This document shows positions 48,707-58,357 of a stretch of DNA of 64,000 bases, one piece after another (within the stretch, counting starts at the first letter, position 1; each line of letters opens with the position of its first letter). The stretch spans positions 372,001 through 436,000 of the forward strand of contig NZ_JAPDMU010000003.1 of assembly GCF_026319325.1 (NCBI RefSeq), in the 5' to 3' direction. Origin of the DNA: Methylophaga sp. OBS3 (GTDB taxonomy: Bacteria > Pseudomonadota > Gammaproteobacteria > Nitrosococcales > Methylophagaceae). The position numbers and the translations under genes were made by a program. The notes under the pieces were generated by a model, which made no database searches, was not told the DNA's origin, and saw only the letters and a program-made list of their open reading frames with translations.

Positions 48707-49646
48707 AGCCGTGACTTTTGAATGATTGTTCAGGTAAGACGATTAATTCAGGTTCTGCAGTGATTTCACCAATACACTGGATTTTGCTTCCCAATCGTGA
48801 AGTCAAAGCGTCAGCTTTCTCTGCAGCTACAGTAAAACACAGTTCGTAATCATCACCTGCAGTCAGAGCAAGTTGAATTGCTTGTTCTGATTTCAGTTTT
48901 TGTAATGATGAAGATAAAGGCAAAGCTTCTGTATTAATCACAGCACCAACATTACTTGCTGTCAGTATGTGCTTTAAATCCGCAAGCAGCCCATCCGAAA
49001 TATCGATACCAGATTTAACCTCGGGCAAGAGCTCTTTTACGAGCTCATTTCGTGGTGTGGGTAACTCCAACCTATCAATCAAGAATTGTTGTTCTTCAGT
49101 TGATAGATTTTCAGTGGCTAACTGGTTTTGCTTTATCAAAAGCCCTGTACCCGCATCTCCCAACGATCCTGTGACAAATATCTTATCGCCAGGTCTTGCC
49201 GCATCACGTCGTAAAACATTTCCTCTGTCACAAAAACCGGTAACTTGAATGCTTATCGTTAAGGGGCCTCGAGTCGTATCACCACCGACAAGTTGAATAT
49301 TATGCTGTTTAGCAAGTGCTGCCATACCGGCAGAGAAAGCCTGTAACCATTGTGGATTAGCTTCCGGCAATGTTAACGCCAGCGTAAACCAAGCAGGCGT
49401 TGCCCCCATTGCCGCCAGATCACTTAAATTAACGGCTAAGGCTTTATGGCCAAGTCGGAATGGATCAACATCAGCGAAAAAATGGACACCAGACACCAAG
49501 GTATCAACGGAAGTCGCAAGGATGTGACCAGCAGGCGGCTGTAACAAAGCACAGTCATCACCAATCCCTAAGATTACATCATCACGCCTATCTGTTAGCG
49601 CAGAAAAATAATCTCGGATGAGGGAGAACTCTGTTGAACTGGCCAT
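48684..49646 (-). CDS. thiL: Thiamine-monophosphate kinase
   Basis: Phosphorylates thiamine monophosphate to the active cofactor TPP. The 320-residue protein has the N-terminal G-I-G-D-D-C-A-L-L metal/ATP motif, A-V-N-L-S-D-L-A-A-M-G-A-T-P and G-G-D-T-T-R-G. GTG at 49647-49649 precedes ATG at 49644-49646 directly; I use the ATG. TPP made here would be the ligand of the riboswitch at 61.5 kb. Confidence 0.95.
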   Translation of the reverse strand: MASSTEFSLIRDYFSALTDRRDDVILGIGDDCALLQPPAGHILATSVDTLVSGVHFFADVDPFRLGHKALAVNLSDLAAMGATPAWFTLALTLPEANPQWLQAFSAGMAALAKQHNIQLVGGDTTRGPLTISIQVTGFCDRGNVLRRDAARPGDKIFVTGSLGDAGTGLLIKQNQLATENLSTEEQQFLIDRLELPTPRNELVKELLPEVKSGIDISDGLLADLKHILTASNVGAVINTEALPLSSSLQKLKSEQAIQLALTAGDDYELCFTVAAEKADALTSRLGSKIQCIGEITAEPELIVLPEQSFKSHGYDHFNKT

Positions 49647-49666
49647 CACAAATTTTGGCCAGTGGC

Positions 49667-50125
49667 TTAGCTTTTCTTTTGTTCACGCTTAGTTTTGGCA
49701 GCTTGGTACTCAACCTCACGTAAGCGAGCACCCATTTTATCCAAAACACCATTGACGTATTTATGACCCTGCTCGCCACCAAATGACTTGGCAAGTTCTA
49801 CAGCTTCATTTAAAACAACGCGATATGGGATATCTAAACGATGCATGTATTCAAATACGGCTAAACGCAGTACTGAAGCCTCAACCGGGTCAACCGCTGT
49901 TAAATCACGATCGACAGCATGACTTAACTCGCTATCAATTTCATCGATGTTTTTCAGCACGCCAGACACTAAGGTCTGAAAATAGCTTTTATCGATTTTG
50001 TTAGCGTACTCCGCCATCACAAAATCTAATTCTGCTTTATCTGGCGCTTGCTCGTTAACTAACGCCTGATAAAGCGCTTGCACTGCAGCGCGACGCGCTT
50101 GTGTTCTAGGCAAACCTGCAGCCAC
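49667..50125 (-). CDS. nusB: Transcription antitermination factor NusB
   Basis: All-helical RNA-binding protein of 152 residues that acts with NusE (S10) on rRNA boxA. The start P-R-T-Q-A-R-R-A-A-V-Q-A-L-Y-Q and the motif Y-R-V-V-L-N-E-A-V-E-L-A-K-S-F-G are canonical. The start is GTG, sharing one base with the ribH stop. The C-terminus is basic (K-T-K-R-E-Q-K-K-S). Confidence 0.97.
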   Translation of the reverse strand: MAAGLPRTQARRAAVQALYQALVNEQAPDKAELDFVMAEYANKIDKSYFQTLVSGVLKNIDEIDSELSHAVDRDLTAVDPVEASVLRLAVFEYMHRLDIPYRVVLNEAVELAKSFGGEQGHKYVNGVLDKMGARLREVEYQAAKTKREQKKS

Positions 50126-50607
50126 TATTTTGTAGCTCCGATTTGACGCAATACGTTCACCATTTCAATGGTGCTCATGGCAGCTTCGGCACCTTTGTTA
50201 CCGGCTTTTGTACCTGAACGTTCAATTGCTTGTTCAATGCTATCTACAGTTAAAACACCAAAGGCAATAGGCATATCCAGCTCAAGGTTCAGTTGACCAA
50301 GACCTTTTGAACATTCACCCGCAACGTATTCAAAGTGTGGCGTACCACCACGAATAACAGCACCTAACGCAATAATTGCGTCATATTTGCCAGTGTTGCC
50401 CATACGCTTAACCGCTAATGGAATTTCAACTGCGCCAGGTACACGAGCAATTTCAATATCTTTTTCTTTTGCGCCATGGCGTAACAACGTATCGACGGCA
50501 CCATTAATCAGGTGATCAACGACAAAATCGTTAAAGCGTCCTGCGACGATACCAACACGCATGCCCTGTGCCGAAAAATCACCTGAAAAGGTTTTGATAT
50601 TGCTCAT
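50125..50607 (-). CDS. ribH: 6,7-dimethyl-8-ribityllumazine synthase
   Basis: Condenses the ribitylaminouracil and dihydroxybutanone phosphate precursors of riboflavin. The 160-residue protein has the V-A-G-R-F-N motif, the V-P-G-A-V-E-I-P segment, [13 protein letters not shown] and A-F-G-V-L-T. Length matches E. coli RibE (156 aa). It is the first gene of the ribH-nusB-thiL-pgpA run. No FMN riboswitch is seen in its 79-nt leader. Confidence 0.97.
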   Translation of the reverse strand: MSNIKTFSGDFSAQGMRVGIVAGRFNDFVVDHLINGAVDTLLRHGAKEKDIEIARVPGAVEIPLAVKRMGNTGKYDAIIALGAVIRGGTPHFEYVAGECSKGLGQLNLELDMPIAFGVLTVDSIEQAIERSGTKAGNKGAEAAMSTIEMVNVLRQIGATK

Positions 50608-50686
50608 TTTTTTATCCTGATAAATTTCTTTGCAGTTATTGTACTGTGTTTAAAAATGAATGCCTAACAAGTACTTATATCTTGTG

Positions 50687-51547
50687 TTATTTCTTTGTAG
50701 CAACTTTGTTACGTGCTGCTGGTAAACCTGCTGGATCAGCCTCTATAGTTGTCCATTGATAAGGGTGTGTATCTATACGGACTGCCGTTAAATGATCACC
50801 CCAAACCGCTCCGCTATCGAGTGAAAAGACATTGCCATACTGGCCTGTGCCTAATTGTGACCAATGACCAAACACAATTCGATCATTCACTGTCGCACGC
50901 TTTGGCATATCAAACCATGGTTTTTGCTTAGCAGGTTTGTCTTTGGGCGCGCCCTTAAACTTTAATGCCAGCGAGCCATCTTCATGACAGTAACGTAAAC
51001 GGGTGAAACAGTTGGTGATAAAGCGAAGTCTATCCCAGCCTTTTAAATCAGCAGACCAACGCTTTGGCTTATTTCCATACATATGCTGGAAAAACTCACG
51101 CCAATCATCACCTTGTAATACAGCCTCTACTTCAGCGGCGCGTGCTAATGCATCATCAATCGTCCATTCTGGCGGTAAACCAGCATGCACCATCGAAAAT
51201 TGCAGTGTTGCATCATGATGAAATAGAGGTTGATGTCGTAACCAAGTCAGAAGCTCATCGCTGTCTTCTGCATTAATCACACTATCTAAGGTATCCAAAC
51301 GATGTTGGTATTCTTTTCCACCAGATGCTTGCGCCAACAAATGCAGGTCATGATTACCTAAGACCACTTTGGCACGATTACCTAGACCTTTAGCAAATCG
51401 TAATGTTTCAGCTGATTTAGGCCCTCTGTTGACCAAATCACCTGCCAACCAGACTTCATCTTGCTCAGCATCAAAATGCAGGGCGTCGAGGAGTCTTTCT
51501 AACTCATCGAAACAGCCCTGCACATCGCCAATGGCATAAACCGCCAT
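50687..51547 (-). CDS. apaH: Symmetrical diadenosine tetraphosphatase ApaH
   Basis: Metallophosphatase that hydrolyses Ap4A to two ADP. The 286-residue protein has the motifs G-D-V-Q-G-C, G-D-L-V-N-R-G-P, L-G-N-H-D-L-H and G-H-W-S, typical of ApaH. Length is close to E. coli (280 aa). The usual neighbours (ksgA/apaG) are absent. It starts 13 nt after the DUF934 gene stop and may be co-transcribed with cysI. Confidence 0.95.
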   Translation of the reverse strand: MAVYAIGDVQGCFDELERLLDALHFDAEQDEVWLAGDLVNRGPKSAETLRFAKGLGNRAKVVLGNHDLHLLAQASGGKEYQHRLDTLDSVINAEDSDELLTWLRHQPLFHHDATLQFSMVHAGLPPEWTIDDALARAAEVEAVLQGDDWREFFQHMYGNKPKRWSADLKGWDRLRFITNCFTRLRYCHEDGSLALKFKGAPKDKPAKQKPWFDMPKRATVNDRIVFGHWSQLGTGQYGNVFSLDSGAVWGDHLTAVRIDTHPYQWTTIEADPAGLPAARNKVATKK

Positions 51548-51559
51548 GGAAGTTACTAA

Positions 51560-52045
51560 TTAGCGACGACGATACAGCGGCTCAGGCCGCAGCACGGTAG
51601 ATTGATAGCTTTCGGTAAACTCATCAAATGCTGCTAAAGCATTTGTTAGACGATTTGGGTTTGCCAATTCGAAGCTATTAAAACCACATTGCGCCATGTT
51701 AAACAGTTGATCGTAAAGCACATCACCTTGCGCCCGAATTTCTGCTTTAAAAGCATAACGCTCACGTAGCAGTTTGGCATATGAATAACACCGACCATCG
51801 GTAAATGCTGGGAAAATCAACACTACCAATTGAAAACGCGCCAGATCAGGCACGATTTCTTCTAATGGGTCATCGCCAGACAAACGAATACCTAAACCAC
51901 CTTCATGTTTAACCAGTGATTCATGTTGTTCTTGCCAACGGTTCAGCGATACCGTGATATTGCCATCAGCTAAAGGCGCCTCATCGTCTAAATGCGTCCA
52001 GTTATCCTCGACGACTTCGCGATCTTTAATTATCTGCATTTGCAT
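51560..52045 (-). CDS. DUF934 protein, sulfite reductase-associated
   Basis: A 161-residue cytoplasmic protein resembling DUF934, which is commonly encoded next to nitrite/sulfite reductases. Visible signatures are L-S-G-D-D-P-L-E, F-P-A-F-T-D-G-R-C-Y-S-Y-A-K-L-L-R and G-D-V-L-Y-D-Q-L. The exact role in sulfite reduction is unknown. The start at ATG 52045 overlaps the cysI 3' end by 20 nt; ATG 52039 is also possible. Overlap indicates translational coupling with the reductase. Confidence 0.85.
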   Translation of the reverse strand: MQMQIIKDREVVEDNWTHLDDEAPLADGNITVSLNRWQEQHESLVKHEGGLGIRLSGDDPLEEIVPDLARFQLVVLIFPAFTDGRCYSYAKLLRERYAFKAEIRAQGDVLYDQLFNMAQCGFNSFELANPNRLTNALAAFDEFTESYQSTVLRPEPLYRRR

Positions 52046-53684
52046 ATACCCGATCTTTAAATGGTTCAATGCCTAAACGACGCACGGTGCCTAAGAAGCT
52101 TTCATCTTCATGACGCAGTTCTACATACGCATCAAGTAAATGCCCGACAGTGTCTACAACTTCTTCTTTAGGAATGGCACGACCAAGACGCTCACCTAAT
52201 GAAGCATCAGCTTCTGAGCTACCGCCCAAAGTGAATTGGTACCACTCTTCGCCTTTCTTATCGACCCCCAAAATCCCAATATGACCCACACTTTGGTGAG
52301 CACAGCCGTTCATGCAGCCTGAGAATTTGATTTTGATATCACCCAAATCATTAAGGTAATCCAGATCATCAAAACGTTGAGCAATTTGTTTTGATAATGG
52401 GATTGAGGTGGCATTCGCCAAACCACAATAATCAAGACCAGGGCAGCAGATAATATCACCCAGCGTGTTGATATTTGGTGTCGCGAGTTCTTCAGCGTTT
52501 AGACGCAACCACAAGGCATACAAATCGCCTTTTTTCACATCGGTCAAAATCAAGTTTTGTGTGTGAGTAGAGCGAATTTCACCAAAGCTAAATTCTTCGG
52601 CCAAATCAGCAACCACGTCGAGTTGTTCTGAAGTGATATCACCCGGCGCTAAACCTGGTTTTTTCAATGAAATATAAGCTGCACGATAGCCTGAGATTTT
52701 ATGCTCAACTGTGTTTTGCTTAACCCAACGAGCAAAATCAGCATCTTCAGCCATCATTTCATCAAAGCTTGTGTCATCAGCCGCGTCGGCTTCGTAATCT
52801 GGCTCAGTGAAGTGAGACTTAACACGATCAATTTCTTTCTGATCCAGTTTCAGCTGTTCACGGATTTGTACCCATTCAGCTTCAACCAACTCACGAATAT
52901 GATTAATACCGTGTTCACGAACCGTAATTTTGATACGTGCTTTGTACTTGTTATCACGGCGGCCTAAGCGGTTATAAACACGCAAAATGGCTTCCAAATA
53001 AGACAACAAGTCTTGTTTTTCCAAGAATGGGCGGATTTGAACACCGATAATTGGCGTACGGCCAAGGCCGCCACCAACCAATACTTCAAAACCGACTTCG
53101 CCTTCAGCGTTTTTAACCATACGCAGACCGATATCATGCAGCTGAGTTGCCGCACGATCTTCTTGGGTCGCGATAATGGCGATTTTGAATTTACGTGGCA
53201 AATAAGCAAATTCTGGGTGGAAAGTTGACCATTGGCGAATAATTTCAGCCCATGGACGTGGATCTTCCACTTCCTCAGCGTTAATGCCAGCTAACTGATC
53301 GGTTGTGGTGTTACGAATATCGTTACCACTGGTTTGGATAGCATGCATCTGAACGGTTGCCAGTTCAGCCAAAATATCAGGCACATCCTCAAGTTTCGGC
53401 CAGTTCAACTGGAAGTTAGTGCGTGTTGTGAAATGCACTGAACCACGGTCGTAACGACGGGCAATATCCGCAACCTTGCGAACTTGTGTTGCTGACATCA
53501 TGCCGTAAGGAACTGCTACACGCAGCATTGGGGCATGTATCTGAATATAAAGGCCGTTGGCCAAGCGAAGCGGACGAAATTGATCTTCCGTTAATTCGCC
53601 GGCTAAATAGCGGCGAGTTTGGTCACGGTATTGCGCTACGCGCTGATCAACCATCGCCTGATCGTACTTATCGTATTGATACAT
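52026..53684 (-). CDS. cysI: Siroheme-[4Fe-4S] sulfite (or nitrite) reductase
   Basis: A 552-residue reductase of the nitrite/sulfite reductase family. The cysteine ligands for the coupled cluster and siroheme are in C-C-P-G-L-D-Y-C and S-G-C-M-N-G-C-A-H, and two ferredoxin-like half-domains are complete. Context with DUF934 and the APS pathway 3-7 kb away favours assimilatory sulfite reduction, giving sulfide for cysteine. No CysJ flavoprotein is nearby, so the electron donor (ferredoxin or another protein) is unknown. Nitrite specificity cannot be excluded from sequence. Confidence 0.9.
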   Translation of the reverse strand: MYQYDKYDQAMVDQRVAQYRDQTRRYLAGELTEDQFRPLRLANGLYIQIHAPMLRVAVPYGMMSATQVRKVADIARRYDRGSVHFTTRTNFQLNWPKLEDVPDILAELATVQMHAIQTSGNDIRNTTTDQLAGINAEEVEDPRPWAEIIRQWSTFHPEFAYLPRKFKIAIIATQEDRAATQLHDIGLRMVKNAEGEVGFEVLVGGGLGRTPIIGVQIRPFLEKQDLLSYLEAILRVYNRLGRRDNKYKARIKITVREHGINHIRELVEAEWVQIREQLKLDQKEIDRVKSHFTEPDYEADAADDTSFDEMMAEDADFARWVKQNTVEHKISGYRAAYISLKKPGLAPGDITSEQLDVVADLAEEFSFGEIRSTHTQNLILTDVKKGDLYALWLRLNAEELATPNINTLGDIICCPGLDYCGLANATSIPLSKQIAQRFDDLDYLNDLGDIKIKFSGCMNGCAHQSVGHIGILGVDKKGEEWYQFTLGGSSEADASLGERLGRAIPKEEVVDTVGHLLDAYVELRHEDESFLGTVRRLGIEPFKDRVYANADN

Positions 53685-54006
53685 CTAAGATCTCTAAACG
53701 GTTTCAATGGACCCAATATTATAACGGGCAGTCGATATAACAGGAAATTATAAATAGCTATATGGTTATTAGCTTGAACACTAAATCCATCATATGAAAC
53801 AGTGAGATACAGCTGATTAACTGACTTTTATATCGTTGAATGCAAAACAACTTTCCTGTGAAACAATCACCACAAAACGATCAAGTAAGACAATTTGCGC
53901 AAACCAAAGCCATAAATTAAACAAATATCACGATTTCTTTAGTGATCTCACATCAGAAAAAAGCAGATGTGGCATATTAAAGCGATTCGGTAATGGAGCC
54001 AATGAC
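53685..54006. promoter_or_regulatory. Divergent intergenic region upstream of cysI
   Basis: About 320 nt without a convincing gene. On the minus strand a TATAAT hexamer (53718-53723) lies 34 nt before the cysI ATG with no good -35. Activator-dependent control (for example by the CysB-like protein at 59.7 kb) would fit but no operator was identified. A frame open into the DUF3465 gene from 53836 has no ribosome-binding site and looks non-coding. Confidence 0.35.
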
Positions 54007-54447
54007 ATGTCAAAACAAAAACGTATGTTGCAGCGCGTTTGGATAATACTTGGTTTTGCTGTAGCACTTTTTGTTGGCAGCTTTTATCAGGCTGAACATG
54101 ACCGCGAAGCGCTGAATTCACTTACCGCCGAAGTTTTATTCGAGAAACACCAGACGGATGTACAACTCGAAGTGAGCGGCAAAGTCATAAAGACACTAGC
54201 AGATGATAATAAAGGCAGCCGTCATCAACGTTTCATCATCGAATTGCCCAGTGGTTTAACACTCCTTGTTGCCCACAATATCGATTTAGCACCGCGTATT
54301 GATGCTTTGAAAGTGGGTGATGAGGTCGACTTGTATGGTGAGTATGTTTGGAATAATAAAGGTGGCATCATGCATTGGACACATCATGATCCTGCCGATA
54401 GACATCCTCATGGCTGGATCCGCCACGAAGGCACCATTTATCAATAA
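54007..54447 (+). CDS. DUF3465 exported/membrane-anchored protein
   Basis: A 146-residue protein with one N-terminal hydrophobic segment (about 10-28) that acts as signal or anchor. The rest is periplasmic. The C-terminal half has the DUF3465 pattern, including H-Q-R-F-I-I-E-L, L-L-V-A-H-N-I-D-L-A-P-R-I and G-I-M-H-W-T-H-H-D-P, which looks OB-fold-like and histidine-rich at the end. Function is unknown. The start at 54007 follows GGAG. It overlaps the next gene by one base (TAATG). Confidence 0.8.
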   Translation: MSKQKRMLQRVWIILGFAVALFVGSFYQAEHDREALNSLTAEVLFEKHQTDVQLEVSGKVIKTLADDNKGSRHQRFIIELPSGLTLLVAHNIDLAPRIDALKVGDEVDLYGEYVWNNKGGIMHWTHHDPADRHPHGWIRHEGTIYQ

Positions 54448-54950
54448 TGTCTGTCCCGCTCGCACATAGTTTTGATTGGTTGGCAAAAAGTGATGCCAAA
54501 TTACTGATTGTGGGGTCAATGCCTGGTATCGCATCACTACAGCAACAGCAATATTACGCTCACCCTCGAAATGCCTTTTGGCCAATCATGCAGCACATTT
54601 TTGGTTGGTCAGAGATGACTTACACTGAGCGTTGCCAAGCGCTAGTTAATGAGAAAATTGCCTTGTGGGACGTGCTTCGACACTGTCGACGACGAGGTAG
54701 TTTAGATAGTGCTATCGAGCGCGATACGATTGCCATTAATGACTTTGATGCTTTATTTAAATTTGCCCCAAACATCACGACAGTATGTACCAATGGTGGC
54801 AAAGCAAACCAATTATTTAAGCGTCATGTTCAGCTTGCCAAGCACATCAGTATCAAAGTGCTGCCTTCAACCAGTCCAGCTTATGCTGCCATGTCATTTG
54901 ATAATAAATTGGCGCATTGGCACTCAATCATTACCAAGTCACTTAGCTAA
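54447..54950 (+). CDS. DNA-deoxyinosine glycosylase-like (UDG superfamily)
   Basis: A 167-residue uracil-DNA-glycosylase-fold protein. The motif L-I-V-G-S-M-P-G (motif 1) followed by Y-A-H-P-R-N-A-F-W-P resembles the family described as DNA-deoxyinosine glycosylases. L-P-S-T-S-P-A (motif 2 region) occurs near residue 138. It is expected to excise hypoxanthine or uracil from DNA. It is coupled to the upstream DUF3465 gene, whose product is exported, so the pair may share only transcription. Confidence 0.8.
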   Translation: MSVPLAHSFDWLAKSDAKLLIVGSMPGIASLQQQQYYAHPRNAFWPIMQHIFGWSEMTYTERCQALVNEKIALWDVLRHCRRRGSLDSAIERDTIAINDFDALFKFAPNITTVCTNGGKANQLFKRHVQLAKHISIKVLPSTSPAYAAMSFDNKLAHWHSIITKSLS

Positions 54951-54956
54951 CGTTAA

Positions 54957-54995
54957 AAATAAAAAAGCCAGCCATGAATAATCTCATGACTGGCT
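54957..54995 (-). terminator. Rho-independent terminator after cysN
   Basis: On the minus strand AGCCAGTCATGA / TCATGGCTGGCT (one mismatch, 6-nt loop) is followed by TTTTTTATTTTT. It lies just past the cysN stop and just past the convergent glycosylase gene. Confidence 0.9.
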
Positions 54996-55021
54996 CTTAT
55001 GGTCCTACTTAACGCTGACGA

Positions 55022-56452
55022 TTAGCCGCCGATAAGACCTTTTAGATCTTTACAATCCCAATGTGGGAAATGTTTACGGATCAATGCGTTTAACTCTAAT
55101 TCAAATTCAGAGTAGTCACCTGAACTGGCTGTTTGGCCATCATGATTAATCGCTTCGGTAATCATACCGGCACCAATGGTAACGTTGGTTAAACGATCAA
55201 TGACGATGAATGCACCGGTGTGACGATTACGTTTGTAGGCGTCAAATACCACTGGTTTGTTTAACGAAAACTCACATAAACCGATTTCATTCAATTTCAG
55301 TTCTGTTGTTTTACGCTGTTCCAGAGTATTCACATCGATTTGGTAATCGACGTCAGTCATAACGCCAGTACTATCAGCCACACCAACTTTGATGCTGTAT
55401 TGCTTGTTGGCAACCAATGGTTGTTCAGTCATCCAAACTACCATTGCTTTAAAGTGGCTTGAAACATGTGGTTGATGATCACGGTGAACAATCATGTCAC
55501 CACGACTGACATCAATCTCATCACGCAAGGTGACGGTTACCGCTTCACCTGGTACAGCAAAATCCAGCTCACCATCGTATGTCACTAATGACTTAACAGT
55601 ACTTTCTTTACCAGATGGAAGAACCGTAATGGCATCACCCGGCTTTAACACACCCGCTGACAAGGTACCGCAATAACCACGGAAGTTAAGGTTTGGACGG
55701 TTAACATATTGCACAGGGAAACGTAGGTCATTGGTGTTCGCATCATGGCTAACTTCAATGTTTTCCAACAATTCCATCATCGTGTTGCCTTGATACCAAG
55801 GCATATGCTCACTACGATTAACAACGTTATCACCAACCAATGCTGACATTGGTACAAAGTGAATGTCTTCGATTTCTAGTTCACGTGCGAATTCGCTGTA
55901 TGCAGTGCGAATGTCGTTAAAAACTTGTTCGCTGTAATCCATCAAATCCATTTTGTTAATAGCAACAATAATGTGTTTGATACCCAGCAATGACGCGATA
56001 AAGCTGTGACGACGGGTTTGGGTTTGTACACCGTGACGTGCGTCAATCAAGATAACCGCTAACTGACAGGTAGACGCACCAGTTGCCATATTACGGGTGT
56101 ATTGCTCATGACCCGGGGTATCTGCAATGATGAACTTACGCTTGGTGGTTGAAAAATAGCGGTAAGCAACGTCAATGGTAATACCTTGTTCACGTTCCGC
56201 TTGAAGACCATCCACCAGCAAGGCCAAGTCAACTTGGTCGCCCGTTGTACCAGATTTAGCGCTGTCACGAGTAACCGCTTCCAGCTGATCTTCGTAAATC
56301 ATTTTTGAATCGTGTAACAAGCGACCAATCAGTGTGCTTTTACCGTCATCAACGTTACCGCAAGTCAAAAATCGCAGTAACTCTTTGTTTTCATGTTGTT
56401 TCAAATATGCCTCGATATCAGAGGCGATAAGTGCATCAGTTTCGTATGCCAT
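55022..56452 (-). CDS. cysN: Sulfate adenylyltransferase GTPase subunit CysN
   Basis: EF-Tu-like GTPase that drives ATP sulfurylase CysD to make adenosine 5'-phosphosulfate. The 476-residue protein has G1 G-N-V-D-D-G-K-S-T, the D-T-P-G-H-E motif and N-K-M-D. It ends after the beta-barrel domains, so it is not fused to an APS kinase (CysC). That agrees with the APS-type reductase upstream. It is the last gene of the operon and is followed by a strong terminator. Confidence 0.96.
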   Translation of the reverse strand: MAYETDALIASDIEAYLKQHENKELLRFLTCGNVDDGKSTLIGRLLHDSKMIYEDQLEAVTRDSAKSGTTGDQVDLALLVDGLQAEREQGITIDVAYRYFSTTKRKFIIADTPGHEQYTRNMATGASTCQLAVILIDARHGVQTQTRRHSFIASLLGIKHIIVAINKMDLMDYSEQVFNDIRTAYSEFARELEIEDIHFVPMSALVGDNVVNRSEHMPWYQGNTMMELLENIEVSHDANTNDLRFPVQYVNRPNLNFRGYCGTLSAGVLKPGDAITVLPSGKESTVKSLVTYDGELDFAVPGEAVTVTLRDEIDVSRGDMIVHRDHQPHVSSHFKAMVVWMTEQPLVANKQYSIKVGVADSTGVMTDVDYQIDVNTLEQRKTTELKLNEIGLCEFSLNKPVVFDAYKRNRHTGAFIVIDRLTNVTIGAGMITEAINHDGQTASSGDYSEFELELNALIRKHFPHWDCKDLKGLIGG

Positions 56453-56508
56453 AGTCTGTGCCTGGTATTGAATTCTGTTCGTAAATAGTAATCAGCGAAA
56501 AGTTAAGC

Positions 56509-57414
56509 CTAGAAGTAACCTTCTTGCTTTTTCTTTTCCATTGAACCGGCTTGATCGTGGTCAATTGCTCGGCCCTGACGCTCAGAGGTTGTCGTCAATA
56601 ACATTTCCTGAATAATTTCTGGCAAGGTATCCGCGTTTGATTTCACAGCGCCTGTCAGTGGGTAACAACCTAAGGTACGGAAACGGACTTTTTCCATGCG
56701 TGGCGTTTGACCTTCAGGAATACGCATACGATCGTCGTCGACCATAATGGTCAAACCGTTGTAATCAACGACAGGACGCTCAGCTGCATAGTAAAGCGGC
56801 ACAATTGGAATCTGCTCTAGGTAAATGTATTGCCAGATATCTAACTCAGTCCAGTTAGATAATGGGAAAACACGGATGCTTTCACCTTTATTCACTTTGC
56901 TGTTGTAGATATTCCAAAGCTCTGGACGTTGTGCTTTTGGATCCCAGCGATGGTTTTTATCACGGAATGAATAAACACGCTCTTTGGCTCGTGATTTTTC
57001 TTCGTCACGACGTGCACCACCAAATGCCGCATCAAAACCGTGCTTACTCAGCGCTTGTTTTAAAGCATCTGTTTTCATGATGTCGGTGTAACGTGGGTGG
57101 TCAAATGGGTTAATACCCGCTTCCGCACCTTCTTGATTGGTGTGAACAATCAGATCCAATCCCAGCTCTTTAGCGCGCTGGTCACGGAATTTAACCATTT
57201 CCTTAAATTTCCATGTGGTATCAATGTGCATCAAAGGAAATGGTGGCTTACCTGGATAAAAGGCTTTCATCGCCAAGTGCAGCATAACCGCTGAGTCTTT
57301 ACCAATGGAATACAACATCACCGGGTTTTCAAACTCGGCTGCGACTTCACGCATGATATGGATGCTTTCAGCTTCCAATTGTTTTAAGTGCGTTAATTTT
57401 TTTTCACTAATCAT
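56509..57414 (-). CDS. cysD: Sulfate adenylyltransferase subunit CysD
   Basis: Catalytic subunit of ATP sulfurylase (ATP + sulfate to APS + PPi). The 301-residue protein has the PP-loop [10 protein letters not shown], the [15 protein letters not shown] segment and the C-terminal [15 protein letters not shown]. Length matches E. coli (302 aa). It lies between cysH and cysN. Confidence 0.97.
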   Translation of the reverse strand: MISEKKLTHLKQLEAESIHIMREVAAEFENPVMLYSIGKDSAVMLHLAMKAFYPGKPPFPLMHIDTTWKFKEMVKFRDQRAKELGLDLIVHTNQEGAEAGINPFDHPRYTDIMKTDALKQALSKHGFDAAFGGARRDEEKSRAKERVYSFRDKNHRWDPKAQRPELWNIYNSKVNKGESIRVFPLSNWTELDIWQYIYLEQIPIVPLYYAAERPVVDYNGLTIMVDDDRMRIPEGQTPRMEKVRFRTLGCYPLTGAVKSNADTLPEIIQEMLLTTTSERQGRAIDHDQAGSMEKKKQEGYF

Positions 57415-57434
57415 TGATCATTAATCTCTGAATT

Positions 57435-58133
57435 TTATTTGGCTTTAACGTGCAGACCACATTCTTTACTTTCTGGATTTTCCCACCACCAGCGACCCGC
57501 GCGAATATCTTCACCCGGCGTAATGGCACGTGTGCAAGGTGCGCAGCCAATGCTGGCATAACCTTCGTCATGTAACTTGTTGTAAGGCACATCAAAGGCA
57601 CGGATATATTTCCATACTTCGCCATTTGACCAATCGGTCAATGGGCTAAACTTTTGCAAACCGTGATCTTCGTCCCACTCAGAAACAGGTAACTCTTTAC
57701 GCGTCACTGACTGAGAACGACGCATCCCTGTTAACCAAGCCTTCTTGTCTTTAAGTGCACGGTTTAATGGCACAACTTTACGAATACCACAGCATGTCTT
57801 ACGTAAGTCAACACTGTCATAAAAAGCATTCGGGCCATTTTGTGTGACAAATGCTTCAATCGCACTTGCTTCTGGATAATACACATGAACATCACGCTGA
57901 TATTGCTGCTTAACAGTTTGCATCAACTCGTAAGTTTCTTTTGGCAGACGACCAGTATCCAGCGTAAAAATTTCGATTTCTGGCGCGTGTTTGCAAATTA
58001 AATCAAGCAACACCATGTCTTCAGCACCATAGCTGGTAGCCAAGACCGCTGGGGAATAGTTCGCAGCAATATCTTTTAATAAGGCGATGGCATCATCGAC
58101 CTTAGCTTGAAGCTTTTCACTTATTTCAGTCAT
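57435..58133 (-). CDS. cysH: Assimilatory APS reductase (CysH, iron-sulfur type)
   Basis: Reduces adenylyl sulfate to sulfite with thioredoxin. The 232-residue protein has the PP-loop-like T-S-Y-G-A-E-D, the R-L-P-K-E-T-Y motif, and both cysteine pairs K-T-C-C-G-I-R-K and I-G-C-A-P-C that bind a [4Fe-4S] cluster. It also has the C-terminal E-C-G-L-H nucleophile. The cysteine pairs mark APS-specific reductases as opposed to the E. coli PAPS enzyme. It overlaps the TusA-like gene as ATGA. No cysC is present in the operon, as expected. Confidence 0.95.
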   Translation of the reverse strand: MTEISEKLQAKVDDAIALLKDIAANYSPAVLATSYGAEDMVLLDLICKHAPEIEIFTLDTGRLPKETYELMQTVKQQYQRDVHVYYPEASAIEAFVTQNGPNAFYDSVDLRKTCCGIRKVVPLNRALKDKKAWLTGMRRSQSVTRKELPVSEWDEDHGLQKFSPLTDWSNGEVWKYIRAFDVPYNKLHDEGYASIGCAPCTRAITPGEDIRAGRWWWENPESKECGLHVKAK

Positions 58134-58357
58134 TTCTGTTTCACTTCCACAATCGTGGTTAATACATCAGCGTTACCTGCGGTACATTCAAAACCATTGG
58201 TATCAAGATGTTTAATTACATTACTAACAGCATCGTTATTGAGCTTGATCCGCATCGATTGCCCTGATTCTAGTAACTCTGCAGCGGCCAAAGCTTTGTT
58301 TTTGTGTAACGGGCAGCCCAACATCGACAAGTCTAACGTTTTGTTTAAATCAGACAT
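58130..58357 (-). CDS. TusA-like small sulfur-carrier protein
   Basis: A 75-residue protein of the TusA/SirA fold. The active-site strand L-D-L-S-M-L-G-C-P-L-H-K keeps the cysteine (Cys15) but has His where TusA has the second proline (C-P-x-P). It overlaps the TauE-like gene by 13 nt and cysH by 4 nt, so it is firmly embedded in a sulfate-assimilation operon. It may carry or sense persulfide or sulfite-derived sulfur (inference). Membership in the family is likely, function open. Confidence 0.82.
   Translation of the reverse strand: MSDLNKTLDLSMLGCPLHKNKALAAAELLESGQSMRIKLNNDAVSNVIKHLDTNGFECTAGNADVLTTIVEVKQK

Noticed and set aside
50608-50686. FMN riboswitch ahead of ribH
   Set aside because: The 79-nt gap is too short and lacks RFN-element conserved blocks.
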